The notes: generated by a model from the sequence alone, not told the origin. DNA of 64,000 nt from Arachnopeziza araneosa (GCA_003988855.1 QYAI01000066.1:1-64000); one strand, 5' to 3'. Shown: positions 54,552 to 64,000, counted from the stretch's first letter. A program made the numbers and translations.

Positions 54552-55028
54552 GGATTTGCCTTACCTATCACCCTAGAGTGTAGATCTCAGGTAAGCTTAT
54601 AGAGGCGAGGCTTACCCTGCTCACTCGTTGGCTAGGACCTGTTGAGCCGAGAAAGCCCCGATTGTAAATACTCTACCTCATCTTGGCATAATTAAATCCA
54701 GCTTAATCTTGATGCTGGGAAAATACATCAACCGCGCCTGCATTGCGGACCAGCAGCCCCCACAACCACTGCCTCTCATTGTCAATAATGTGAATCCACA
54801 ATGAGAGTTTTGCCATTGTGAAAGAGCGAGATGCACAATGCAATGCAATCCTATGTCAATCTTTCTCCTTCACATGCGAAAGCACAACCGCCCATGTCAA
54901 TGCTTGCTCGGGACATTCACAACGGAGTCAGGGGGTCATAGAGAGGAGATGTGCGACGGGTTTTATTTCGGGGTCAGGTAAACTATCTATCTAGTGCATC
55001 CAATAGAGGGACTGGATGTCCGAGACAC
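54552..55028. other. Intergenic with a hairpin
   Basis: No gene. CTCTCATTGT near 54774 and ACAATGAGAG near 54800 form an inverted pair; related CATTGTG/CACAATG words recur nearby. Confidence 0.45.
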
Positions 55029-55233
55029 CCCGAAGTTCGCCATGATGCTGTATTGAAAGACTCCCTGCGCCCGAAGTTCGCCCTGATGCTGTATTGAAAG
55101 ACTCTCTGCGCCCGAAGTTCGCCATGATGCTGCATTGAAAAACTCCCCGCGCCCGAAGTTCGCCCTGATGCTGTATTGAAAGACTCTCTGCGCCTGAAGT
55201 TCGCCCTGATGCTGTGTTGTAAAGACTCTGCAC
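55029..55233. repeat. 41-bp minisatellite, five copies
   Basis: Five head-to-tail copies of a 41-bp unit starting CCCGAAGTTCGCC, differing at one to four bases. It lies directly 3' of the BTB1 stop codon, so it is probably in that gene's 3' UTR. Because 41 is not a multiple of three and no unit contains a minus-strand stop, all three minus frames stay open through it. Confidence 0.92.
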
Positions 55234-55270
55234 TTGATACTCGCCAATGCTCGGCGCGCAAACGACACAG

Positions 55271-57067
55271 CTAGTACGACTGGTCATGATTAGTAGAGTA
55301 GTAGATCTTGCCGCACAAGCCGCAGTGCCACGCAGGCGTGATGTAATCATCCTTCTTTGCCCACTCGCGATTGAAGAGGCCCTCCAAGAGTTGCCCATTG
55401 TGATAGAGCGGATGCGTAGCATCGAGGGCGCGGCAGTTGGCGAGGATGGTGCGGAAATCGCGCTCGAAAGTACCGGCGACCTTGTATCGGCGCGCGATCA
55501 TCTTGTCGTTCATGATGGAGAGGTCCATGTTCTTGATCTTGCCAAATGGGGCGAGGGCCGGATCGAGAGGATACTCAAAGACGCCGCTGATTCCGGTATA
55601 TGTAGGCGAGCGGATCACGCTCAGGATGTCGCGGCAGAATTTCAGAGAGACCAGCGTAAGAGGCGAGACGAATTTCCGGCCGCCGTTACATCCATCTCTA
55701 TCGCATGCCTTTACCGGGGGTGTCCATTCCGCGACAGCTTTCACGACATCAAAGGAGACTTCGCCGCCTTCCATCATCAGTGTAGCAAAGTGTTCCGTCT
55801 TCATCAGCTCCTTGATATTTCCCGCGGCGGAGGATAACGCTGTATCCTTCAGAAGACGCTCGGCTTCTGGCGTCTGCGCATATACCAAACGCAAGCTCTT
55901 GGTGAAGATCTCCGATATGCCGTGGTTTGCAACGTGTTGCTTATACTTTCTGACCGCCAACTTCTTCAACTCAAGCAGGTCCCATTTCTCGGCGCAGATG
56001 TAGACTTCGGTGTTAATCAGGAGGGAGGCTAACTCGGCTTTGTCTATTGCCTCTTCTTCGACGCACAATTCAGATGCCGACGACTTGGCGGTTGCTTGTT
56101 TCTTACCGTCGCTAGATTCTTGAGCCGGCTTTTCGGTACCATCGAGATAGTTTCTGGTGTAGAGGTACTCCAGAAGGCGTTGAACGGTTGCGGGTTCCTC
56201 ATCAACAAGATCCGTCAATCCATTGTTCGATTCCTGAAATCAATGTGAATACGTGTTTGGAGATGTCGGGGATCGTGAAACTTACCATAAATCCGCCGTC
56301 AATCATGGCTGAGAGAGGCTTGGATTGCGGGCAGATGATGTTCTTGTGGACGTTGAATATTTTGCCATGGCAGTGTATGATATAGTCGGAAAACCGGCCG
56401 GATTTGAGGAGTCTATTGTTGAAGTTGTGTTAGTTAAGTTTCGTTCAGCGAGTGTGGTTCCGGATGTAGAAGTCCACACTCGGGAGAAGAGGAAAGAAGA
56501 TGTGATCTCGTTGTGGAATCCACATTCAGAAGCTTGAGGATGCAAACATGATTCCGAATGTAGGAGTCCACATTCGCAAGCGTGAGGATACAAATACGAA
56601 TCTGAATGTGGGAGTCTACATTCGCAGGCTTGAGGACACAAACATGACTCTGAATGTCCAAACCACATTTTGGTTAAGCGAAAGACAAAGGTAGATCCGA
56701 TTGTCCAACCCACATTCGGGTAGATAAAACAAGAAGGTAGGTTTCATTGTGGAAGATAGATTGTAGAAACAACGAAGTCCGAAAACAACGATGTAAAAGC
56801 GACGGATAAAAGACGACGGGTATAAAAGCGATGACTTACGTAGCGTTCACTGACTCGAACCCTAGGTTGTCGCCTACGGCGACTTTATCGAATGTGCTGT
56901 TGTTCTAAAAGCGAGTTAGTAAATACAGTACTAAAACATCTCGCGACACCGGGGCGATGTATAAGTCGCGACAATATTGACGAATCGCGCGGATTGAGTA
57001 ACAAATTGCGGGGTACGAGACGAATTGCGGGTACAGGAAGAATTGCGGGGATAGGGATGCTTACCAT
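55271..57067 (-). CDS. BTB/POZ-domain protein 1
   Basis: Model: exon 1 57067..57065 (ATG alone), exon 2 56904..56840, exon 3 56412..56286, exon 4 56233..55271; 1158 nt, 385 aa. The start reads MNNSTFDKVAVGDNLG. The intron-1 acceptor is TTTTAG behind a TACTAAC branch site; donors are GTAAGC, GTAAGT and GTAAGT. The BTB fold covers about 25-100: SGRFSDYIIHCHGKIFNVHK, ICPQSKPLSAMIDGGF and TVQRLLEYLYTRNY. A conserved helical block follows the linker (NTEVYICAEKWDLLELKKLAVRKYKQHV, KSLRLVYAQTPEAERLLKD). The C-terminus has C-x2-C pairs (DRDGCNGG, HCGLCGKIYY). BTB domains dimerise and often recruit Cul3, but no second domain proves that here. It is the downstream member of a same-strand trio. Intron 2 carries a minisatellite. 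Confidence 0.82.
56510..56670. repeat. Minisatellite of about 48 bp inside BTB1 intron 2
   Basis: About three and a half units, each with GAATGT.GGAGTC.ACATTC, an imperfect inverted repeat able to fold into a short hairpin, followed by a GAGGA.ACAAA spacer. The array lies wholly within the intron 56413-56839. Confidence 0.8.
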
Positions 57068-57341
57068 GATTGCGTTGATGGTTGTTGTAGAGAAGAGGAA
57101 GTTGAAGAGATCGCGAGAATATCAGACAATCGCGGTAGGCCGGGCTAGATAATTAAGCGAGTATTGAAAGTGAATACAAGAGTTTGGGAGATAGACAAAA
57201 TAACAGAGGGAGGCGAGGCTAGCGACGAATAGGCTAATGTAAATATAGTATGATTGTTAGAGGAGAACGACAACAACAAAGTGATTTGTGTGATCTCATT
57301 GTTGAACTGTCTCTTTGACAATAGCATACTTTTGAGACTGT
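57068..57341. other. 5' region of BTB1
   Basis: Upstream of the ATG-only exon; contains the promoter. No gene. Confidence 0.5.
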
Positions 57342-57730
57342 GAAAGTGGAACAGCCTAATCAACAATAAGATTTTTGGCATAGCAAGAGCCGTTGACATT
57401 TTCAAGATTCTGAAAGTGGAACAGCTTAATCAACAATGAGATCTCTAGTATAGCAAGAACCTACAACATCATTTCAAGACTATGAAAGTGGAAAGGCTTA
57501 ATCAACAATGAGATTTCTGTAGCATTTTCAAGATTGTAAAAGTAGAACAGCTTAATCAACAATATGGAATCCAGTATGGCAAGAGCCTATACTGACATTT
57601 TCAAGCTTGTGAAAGTAGAAAGGCATAATCAACTATGAGATCTAGAATAGCAAGAGCCGATGGTATTTTCAACATTGTGAAAGTGGAAAAGCATAATCAA
57701 CTATGAGATTTCTGGCAAGGGTCTACAATC
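57342..57730. repeat. Degenerate minisatellite of about 55-72 bp, six copies
   Basis: Six diverged units each opening GAAAGTGGAA.AGC.TAATCAAC and closing CATTTTCAAGATT-like, with length differences from internal deletions. It fills the space between BTB2's stop (57734) and the BTB1 upstream region. Confidence 0.85.
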
Positions 57731-57733
57731 TAA

Positions 57734-58853
57734 TTAATCGAATCCCCTCCTACAGATAGAACAGAAGAAGCTGGTCCTCTTTCTCCCTCTCATCACACTC
57801 GCTGCATGAGCAGGACCATAATCTGGACATCCTTTAGGGCACAAGTACGCAGGTTTGGAGCCCAGAAATGCCTTGAAGACTTGCACACTGATATCCCCAT
57901 TCTCCTTACACAAGGCAACGAACTCTCCCCGATCCATGAGTTCTTTCGCCTTGGTACCAGCAAAGGCGATGGCAGCATCCCACAGGAGATGATCAGACTC
58001 GGGAGTGTTCTCGTAGATGATCTTGAGACTCTCGCAGAACGCGTTGCTGTTCCAGCAGGTGGGTAGCGCTTCCTGATATTTCACTGCGGCGAGGGCTTTT
58101 AGCTTTGGGATGTCTTTCTCTTCGGCTAGGATATAGACGTTTGCGTGCTGCAAGAGATCTTCAGGAGAGGTAGTAGCGAGATTGAGATCAGGGGCTTCGG
58201 CGAGGTCGATAGCTACAGGCCAGATATTGGTAGGCTGACCAATCGTATCTGAGGCGCTTAAACCGGCGAAGGTAAATGGAGGTGAACTGGGGATGTTGGA
58301 TGAAGGACTACCGGGAGATGGAGCTGGAGAACGCGTATTCGTGACTTTGGAAGATATGGTCTGATAGTCGCCTGTGTAGAAGAAAGTAATCATCTGGTGT
58401 ATGACATCGGGGTCATGGTCGTCGAGCACGATAATACCGGTCTTAGTTTCCTATAAACTATCAGCGCTGCTCACTATCCCCTAAAATTCCGATTTTGAAT
58501 TCAGAAGCACCAAACCGCACCTCAAAACCTCCATCCATTGCAGCCGCGAGTGGCTTTGACTGCAGGCCAATAACGACTCGATGAACCTTCCATTCCCGGT
58601 CCTGGCATTTGATCTTGAAGTCTGACCACTTGCCTGATGCCAGTAGCCTAGAACAATCAGATTTATGCTTAATAGTTTTGAATCAAATAATTCAAAGCAC
58701 ATACGAGGCTGTCATAGGAGGTAAGCCAATATCCTGGCTCATCTCGTCAAACGACCGTTTGCTCTACCATGCGAGTCAGCTAATAAATCTGAGCTTTACA
58801 TGGTCGCTTTTTCCGCGAGTATTATTTAAGGAATCGCAAAGGATGCTTACCAT
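57734..58853 (-). CDS. BTB/POZ-domain protein 2
   Basis: Model: exon 1 58853..58851 (ATG alone), exon 2 58763..58705, exon 3 58647..58521, exon 4 58450..57734; 906 nt, 301 aa. The start reads MSKRSFDEMSQDIGLPPMTAS. The donor after the ATG is GTAAGCATCC, identical to that of BTB1. The BTB domain covers about 22-85 (SGKWSDFKIKCQDREWKVHR, IGLQSKPLAAAMDGGFE, VIHQMITFFYTGDY). A Ser/Pro-rich insert follows, then the shared helical block (HANVYILAEEKDIPKLKALAAVKYQEAL, ESLKIIYENTPESDHLLWD) and two Cys pairs at the end (CPKGCPDYG, FFCSICRRGFD). An internal ATG (MSQDIG) could start translation if exon 1 is not used. Confidence 0.8.
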
Positions 58854-59372
58854 TGTCGTTTCTTGGCTTAAAATCCTAATCAAGTTTCATTTAGATGTTA
58901 GGATGTTGGATTAAATACCGAGGCCTTTAGCCATCAGAAGTCCTGCCTAAGGCTTCTACATTATCTCGCTACGTAGGTACCTAATAATTGACTATTTTCA
59001 TTTCAAGACAGGTTGATATAGCGTTTAAAAAAGAGTTTCAAGATGAAATCAGTGCTTGTTAGGCTGCACAATTGAAACCCTCACTTGATCAGAGCTACAT
59101 GGTGTACCTTTCGAAATGAAGGGATGGAAGAGATATGATGTAGGGCTAATCAGTCCAGAAGCTCAAAATATTACACAGTTGTGAATTAATTAGGTGCACG
59201 AAAGCATAGATGAGAATAATGATTTGATACGTTTGCATTGATTCTCAGACTCTACCAAGTTAATCAGCGATACAACTGCGATCCTTCATCAATACACTTC
59301 CACAGTCCACATGCCGGAACCGGAATACCATGTTACCGCTATTTGTGCGAGTTGAACAAGTATTTGCAATCT
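58854..59372. other. Intergenic between BTB2 and BTB3
   Basis: AT-rich, no gene; BTB2 promoter and BTB3 3' UTR. Confidence 0.5.
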
Positions 59373-60360
59373 TCACAATAGAGATAGCCCCAGGTCTTCT
59401 TGCTGTGACTGACGCAGTTTGATCAGGATACGGGGTTCAGAGGCTTGGGATGCTTTTAAAATGTCGTATGCAATCTCGCCGTTAGCTTTAAGAAGATGAA
59501 TAAACTCGACTTGATTAATAAGTCGAGAGATATTTTTGGCAGCGGCGTTGATGGCGGTATTCTTGAGTAAAGGGTCAGACTCCCGTGTCTTCTCGTAAAG
59601 AAGCGTCAAGCTAGCTGTGAAAGAGCCATCTTTCCATCCATTGACGACTGCGCTTTCATATTTAGACCTTGAGAGTTCTTTCAACGCAGGGACATCGTAT
59701 TTTCCCGCTGCAACATAGATCTTTGCGTTCAAGAGGAGGGTGCCAGGTGCTATAGCAATGTTGGCAGTCTGACGTAAAGATGAGCGTAATCGTGATGGCC
59801 CAATTCGTCGTTTCTTGGCTGATGGAGCCGAGGGTGAATGCCCAGGAGATCGGACATCATCACCAGACTCATCACGCTCATGCTCGGGATCAGAGGAGTT
59901 GGATGTAGTGGAGGGAATCTCGACCATATTAACTTTTGTTTGACCGTCCAAGTAATCTTGAAGATAGAAGGAGACTAGCTTCGCAATGATCTCTGGCTCA
60001 CCATCGTCGAGGTTGATAACGGGAGTTGAACCTTCCTACATAGAGTCGGATTAGATTTCCAAGTTGAAGAGCATTGCTAGCAAGGGATGAAAGCATGCGT
60101 ACCTTAAAGCCTGCATCTGCGGCGACGACAAGTGGCTTTGATTGAAGACATACGACGTTTCGATGAACATTGAAAATAGTTCCCTGGTATACGATTGTGA
60201 GATCGGAGTACCGTCCTGAGTCCAGCATCCTAGAGTTTGTTACTATGATGAACAGTGGAGTGAGCACGAACCAAACTTACGTAGCAGTCAGGGATGCTAG
60301 ATCTCGTATTGGCTTGGTTGCTGGTGAAGAACCACCAGTAGAAAGTACACTCGCAGACAT
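59373..60360 (-). CDS. BTB/POZ-domain protein 3
   Basis: Model: exon 1 60360..60281, exon 2 60229..60103, exon 3 60035..59373; 870 nt, 289 aa. The start MSASVLSTGGSSPATK is within a normal exon, without the ATG-only exon of its neighbours. Exon 2 is 127 nt with the same phases as the matching exon in BTB1 and BTB2, which supports common origin. The BTB fold covers about 30-95 (SGRYSDLTIVYQGTIFNVHR, VCLQSKPLVVAADAGFK, IIAKLVSFYLQDYLDG). After an acidic, Ser-rich insert the shared helical block follows (LNAKIYVAAGKYDVPALKEL, LTLLYEKTRESDPLLKN). It ends QQEDLGLSLL, but one frame over the sequence reads GYLYCEDCKYLFNSHK, a Cys-pair tail like those of its paralogues. Confidence 0.8.
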
Positions 60361-60429
60361 GGCGTTCTTGTAAATTTGTTGTCCCGAGTCTGGTAAGAAG
60401 AGAGAGAAGCTTTTTGATGGCGTTTAACC

Positions 60430-61809
60430 TTAGCCATATCGGTCGACGCCTTTTCCTTTTCTGTCAGTTTCGGCAGACTTTAAAAGCTCCCTTAAACTGC
60501 CTTCCGCATGCGATGCACTCCTCATCCTACCTTGGAAAGGTGTTTCATGTGATGCAAGTGGCTGTCTCCAAGGCAGCCATGAGCTTAGGCTTCCTAAGAT
60601 CGAAGGTCGTGGATCTGGATTGATTCTCAGGGTAGAAGCGATAGACTCATTTCGAATCAAGTTGGGCTTGGGTGACATGAATGCTCGCAAGGTGGGGGAG
60701 ATAGTTGGATCTGATCCCGCAAACGTGCTCAAAGGATCCAGGTCCGTAGCAATCGAAGTCTTTGGCCTTGCAGGTTCGCTAACCAGAGAACTTGGTGAGG
60801 ATAACTGAGTGACTGCATCGTTTCGAAAAGCATGTGCATTATCAATGATCATGGACGCAAACGATGCTGATTTCGAACGGATATGCTTTGAAGTTTTTGA
60901 CTCTCCCATTGTCCCACTAGCGTTGTTACTATCATCGTCCTTTGCTTCGCTTGCTTTCATTGCTGCCCTCCCCCGAACCTCTTCAGCTATGACAGCAGCA
61001 GGTTTCTTCTTTGACTGATCCTCGTCTGATGATCTTGAGGATGACATGATCGTTTCAAGTGTTCCATACGCCATTGATTTCGTTCGTCGTCCACCTCTTG
61101 AACGTGCAGGCATAGGGCGTAGCACTTCATCATCTGAACCGACGGCTTGAAGTGTAGGCCCGTTTGCAACACTAGTCCCATCGGTCTGGACTATTGGATC
61201 GCCGCGTCCGTGAGGTGGCATATGGACCTCATACTGATTGCTCAGACTGTACTTGCTTCTGGCACAGATCTCTGCAATTCTTTCCAGGTCCTCAGTGACA
61301 CCTTGCTTGATCTCGTCCATGATTCCTTTGAAGCTGAACGCCTCGACTGGAGGGAGTTTCAAATCCGATTTCCCACTCGCCATTGAAAGCCTTTTCTCTT
61401 TCTTTACTGTAACAATATCTCTTTGCTGTGAACTTGGTCGGGCTGCACCAGAATAGGTTCGGACTATAACCGGTTGACTGAAAGTACTGCTTCTTGCGCC
61501 TGTCGACTTTGCATATCTATGCCGAGGAATTGTTGCCCCGTTCAGCTGTCGAAGAGCGGAAATTCGGTGAGCAGCGGTAGCCTCATCTAAAATATGTTCG
61601 CCCCGAGCGGCCTCTTCGGATTCGACGAGGCTCGCACTTGACGTGTTCGCACTCCAGAGGCCGGGCGGAAGATAATGTATGGGGAGAGAATACCTTCGCT
61701 GGACGTCTGGTGTTGATCTGGGAGCTTTTGGCAGGCTCAAGGTGGGGGGGTTGAAGGTGGGCAATTCTTGTGGCATGTCTTCTTGATTCCTTGCAGACTC
61801 GGAAGCCAT
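60430..61809 (-). CDS. Disordered Ser/Pro-rich protein, unknown
   Basis: ATG at 61809 (MASESARNQEDMPQE) is preferred over an upstream in-frame ATG at 62028 because the 73 extra residues are Thr/Gln-rich and unlike coding sequence. That gives 459 aa without introns. The protein is dominated by Ser, Pro, Arg and Lys with no globular domain I recognise. The best-ordered parts are KLPPVEAFSFKGIMDEIKQGVTEDLERIAEICARSKYSLSNQ (quoted in pieces: FSFKGIMDEIKQGV, EDLERIAEICARSKYS) near 165-205 and SILGSLSSWLPWRQP near the end, both likely amphipathic helices. RRxS sites suggest kinase targets. It may be a nuclear or cytoskeletal regulator; nothing firm. Confidence 0.6.
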   Translation of the reverse strand: MASESARNQEDMPQELPTFNPPTLSLPKAPRSTPDVQRRYSLPIHYLPPGLWSANTSSASLVESEEAARGEHILDEATAAHRISALRQLNGATIPRHRYAKSTGARSSTFSQPVIVRTYSGAARPSSQQRDIVTVKKEKRLSMASGKSDLKLPPVEAFSFKGIMDEIKQGVTEDLERIAEICARSKYSLSNQYEVHMPPHGRGDPIVQTDGTSVANGPTLQAVGSDDEVLRPMPARSRGGRRTKSMAYGTLETIMSSSRSSDEDQSKKKPAAVIAEEVRGRAAMKASEAKDDDSNNASGTMGESKTSKHIRSKSASFASMIIDNAHAFRNDAVTQLSSPSSLVSEPARPKTSIATDLDPLSTFAGSDPTISPTLRAFMSPKPNLIRNESIASTLRINPDPRPSILGSLSSWLPWRQPLASHETPFQGRMRSASHAEGSLRELLKSAETDRKGKGVDRYG

Positions 61810-62141
61810 TTTGTGGAGCTCAGGAAGGGAGCAGAGGCATTGTTTGCTGGCAGAATGGCAATTGCGTTGCCCAGCAGGAGTGGTTGTGGTTGTGGTTGGT
61901 GTTGGAGGGGGATTGTGGTCGAGATTCTGTTGAAATATGCGTAGTGAAGTGTCAGGCCCTGTTTGGCTGCAATGATCGGACGTCGGGATTTGCGTGCGCT
62001 TGTCTTCCCTAGCAGCCGCTAGCGGCAAAGTCCGAGACGCACAGCCGCCACCACCGAAACAACCTTAGCCTGACTTCTGCTTCCCCTCGGTCGTGTAAAC
62101 ATCATCGGATTGACTCTGCGGGCCCAACATCAACATGAACA
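61810..62141. promoter_or_regulatory. Shared divergent promoter at 62 kb
   Basis: 332 bp between two head-to-head starts. It includes Thr-codon-like GGTTGTGG repeats near 61880-61905 that make the minus frame look open. Confidence 0.5.
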
Positions 62142-63638
62142 ATGACGTCGTCTTCAGATAGAGACAGAGACAGAGACAGAGAATCCAAGAACGATCCGCC
62201 TAAGCCGGAAAATCCTTTCATCAGGTTCCGCCAATTCGCAGACGCCCAAGTTGGTTCCTTCTTACAAGGCATCATTGGCTTGCCATCCACCTTCGCCCGG
62301 AAACCAGCAGGCGGGACCCAATGGGATGCATTCGATGACGAATTACGGCGACGGGATGAGCTCCAGGCAAGGCAGAAGGAATTGAGAGATTCATTTACCA
62401 AAAGTCGGCAACCACAAGATGTAGAGGAGATGCCAGAGGAGAAGTCAGCAGGTTGGAAATCTGCTTCTGGCTGGCAGGAAAAAGAAATTGGAGCAAACCA
62501 AGAAGATGACATTGAAAGAACGAGAGATCTCCCACTATATTCTCCCGTGACGAAGTGGCTCTTTGCACACCTCCAACAACCAGACGATCCCAATGTCGAT
62601 TGGCAGCGAAAGGACCAAACAGGCTCCCCAAATATAAGCCATGCACCATATCTCTCCAAGGCAATCCCAAGTCATATATCGTCCGACATCATGAGAATGA
62701 CTCAGTATGGTATATACAAGGAACTCAATACTTCTCCAACATTTCGATCAGATTACTCCATATTGCCATACCTCTTATTTTCGCCCTATTCTCCCTTACG
62801 GCTTTCTGCAGACGCCAAAATTCAAGATGGGCGTGATAAACTCTCATACCTTGAGGCATTTGACGATCTAATACGATGCCAACAGCCAAGTCCACCACCC
62901 CCAATGGTCTTTGGCCTTCCCATAGGCCATATCACCGAGTACAGAGGTAGACCTATTGGAAGCGTACCTGCCAACATGATGTGGATCACTTCCCTTTACG
63001 CCATTGGCCTCTTACAAGAAAAAGAAGAGAGAACTGCTTCTCATATCTCCCAAATACCTCCATTCGCTCGCATGACTAGGATTGGATTGGAAACGGAACA
63101 AGACATGTACGAAAATTTCCTACGCCAGGCAACTCCTACTGCTCTTGTCGACTCCATTGTCGGACAATTCGGCGAAGAGAATGTTTTATTTCCCAGCCAA
63201 GGCCTAAGGGCTGTGCATGAAATCATCAAGGCGATGAATGACAGAAATGGGCAAACTGCGGACCAGTTAACAGATTTCACCAAAGAACTCAAAGAACTAT
63301 GGGACTCTTACTCAACGCTGGAAAAGGAAGTCGGAAAGGGTCAAAATGATCTCGAATCGAAACAAAATCGAGATCCTGACCGCGTGACTTCCTCGAGTAC
63401 AACAACTTCACGAACTGTGCATGACGATGGATCAGTAGAAATTTCTGTTACTGTACGCAAGATATTTGCAGATGGAAGATCAACCACCACAACTACGGAG
63501 CATTTTGAAGAACCGGCTGACCGGGATTCTTGGGATGATGATGATGATGATGAGGTAACGCAGAATTCGGCTCACAACAGCGAGAAGACGAATGAGCAAA
63601 AAGGATCGAAGAAGACAAATGGTTGGTTTTGGAATTGA
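62142..63638 (+). CDS. Conserved-looking fungal protein of unknown function
   Basis: 498 aa, intronless, from ATG at 62142; another ATG seven bases upstream is in a different frame. The N-terminus MTSSSDRDRDRDRESK comes from an AGACAG repeat. Ordered parts include NPFIRFRQFADAQVGSFLQG (25-45), SPVTKWLFAHLQQPDDPNVDW, YLLFSPYSPLRLSADAK and PIGSVPANMMWITSLYAIGLL, the last long enough to be a buried or membrane helix. The C-terminal third has a segment SRTVHDDGSVEISVTVRKIF, which could be a beta-hairpin, and ends in an acidic Asp run, Lys and NGWFWN. I do not know the family or its location; one or two hydrophobic stretches hint at membrane or mitochondrial association. Confidence 0.7.
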   Translation: MTSSSDRDRDRDRESKNDPPKPENPFIRFRQFADAQVGSFLQGIIGLPSTFARKPAGGTQWDAFDDELRRRDELQARQKELRDSFTKSRQPQDVEEMPEEKSAGWKSASGWQEKEIGANQEDDIERTRDLPLYSPVTKWLFAHLQQPDDPNVDWQRKDQTGSPNISHAPYLSKAIPSHISSDIMRMTQYGIYKELNTSPTFRSDYSILPYLLFSPYSPLRLSADAKIQDGRDKLSYLEAFDDLIRCQQPSPPPPMVFGLPIGHITEYRGRPIGSVPANMMWITSLYAIGLLQEKEERTASHISQIPPFARMTRIGLETEQDMYENFLRQATPTALVDSIVGQFGEENVLFPSQGLRAVHEIIKAMNDRNGQTADQLTDFTKELKELWDSYSTLEKEVGKGQNDLESKQNRDPDRVTSSSTTTSRTVHDDGSVEISVTVRKIFADGRSTTTTTEHFEEPADRDSWDDDDDDEVTQNSAHNSEKTNEQKGSKKTNGWFWN

Positions 63639-64000
63639 GATTTGGAGATTGGAGGAGTTACGGATCTGGTGGACATGGTAGGTACCTCTCAACTAAAGCA
63701 AAACATTATATATTTTGTAAACCAATTTTTTCTCTTGTACCACCTATCTTCTTCTAGACGCAGCCATCCGAGGCTGATTGATTGTTTTTTGTCCTTATGT
63801 CCGGTACATGCGTGCTAAAATTGAACATCTCTCCGTTCTCTCCCCTACTAATCACAATCATTCTGCTTTTGCCGTTTTATTTCATGACTTACCGAGTGTT
63901 GCCGCAATTCCGCACCATACTTAAGGAGGTAACTCCCGTCCTTACCCTTCGCTTGCCTTCTCGCCTCTCATTATTATGTCCTAGCCCAAGTCCAAAGTCC
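63639..64000. other. Window end, nothing identified
   Basis: CT-rich toward the edge; probably the 3' UTR of the previous gene and an upstream region of the next one. Confidence 0.45.

Noticed and set aside
54983..55422. Three overlapping minus-strand frames of 90-140 codons over the 41-bp array
   Set aside because: Not three genes: the same repeat read in three frames, partly overlapping the BTB1 3' end.
56303..56713. 136-codon minus frame with Cys/His-rich repeats (CECGLLHSES type)
   Set aside because: Looks like a zinc-binding repeat protein but is the intronic minisatellite of BTB1 read out of frame, running into the real exon 3 in the wrong frame.
1..64000. CRISPR arrays, rRNA or tRNA genes
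   Set aside because: None seen. The tandem arrays lack spacer structure, and no sequence satisfied tRNA A/B box and acceptor pairing on inspection; a tRNAscan run would settle this.

Overview
This window reads as nuclear DNA of a filamentous ascomycete (Pezizomycotina; a Leotiomycetes/Helotiales origin is my guess, not shown). Supporting signs are short GT-AG introns (about 45-65 nt) with CTAAC/CTGAC-like branch sites, HET and STAND (NLR-like) genes, families known mainly from Pezizomycotina (DUF6536, DUF3176, DUF4048), and transposon decay with TGG-to-TAG and CAG-to-TAG changes typical of repeat-induced point mutation (RIP).

Layout. 1-1.3 kb: a RIP-damaged Fot1/Pogo transposase. 1.6-2.8 kb: a vacuolar PQ-loop transporter. 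4-6.9 kb: gene remnants and a C2H2 zinc-finger gene split by an LTR. 8.3-12 kb: a DNA-ligase-like gene lacking its catalytic core, divergent from a DUF4048 gene. 13-16.6 kb: a small secreted-type protein and a GH43 glycosidase. 16.9-31.8 kb: an accessory stretch with a HET gene, three polytopic membrane proteins (one DUF6536) and a decayed STAND-NACHT-ankyrin gene. 32-38.7 kb: a housekeeping block of mitochondrial D-2-hydroxyglutarate/D-lactate dehydrogenase, proteasome alpha-4, a CHY zinc-finger protein and the TFIIH helicase Ssl2/XPB, arranged as two divergent pairs. 39.6-40.6 kb: a second C2H2 gene. 43-44.8 kb: a P450 with one in-frame stop. 45-50.5 kb: a graveyard of LTR copies and HET/NACHT-WD40 fragments. 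50.9-52.8 kb: a DUF3176 membrane protein. 53-54.6 kb: a 179-bp tandem array and an LTR. 55-60.4 kb: three same-strand BTB genes surrounded and penetrated by minisatellites. 60.4-63.6 kb: a divergent pair of conserved-looking unknown genes.

The most notable points are unusual exons and broken genes. Two BTB paralogues appear to have a first coding exon that is only the ATG; proteasome alpha-4 has a 7-nt microexon; the CHY gene starts with a 5-nt coding exon. An LTR with matching 5-bp flanks splits a zinc-finger exon in phase. The ligase-like protein keeps both ends of its family but no adenylation core. I did not find a convincing multi-gene novel system; the closest candidate is the BTB/minisatellite cluster.
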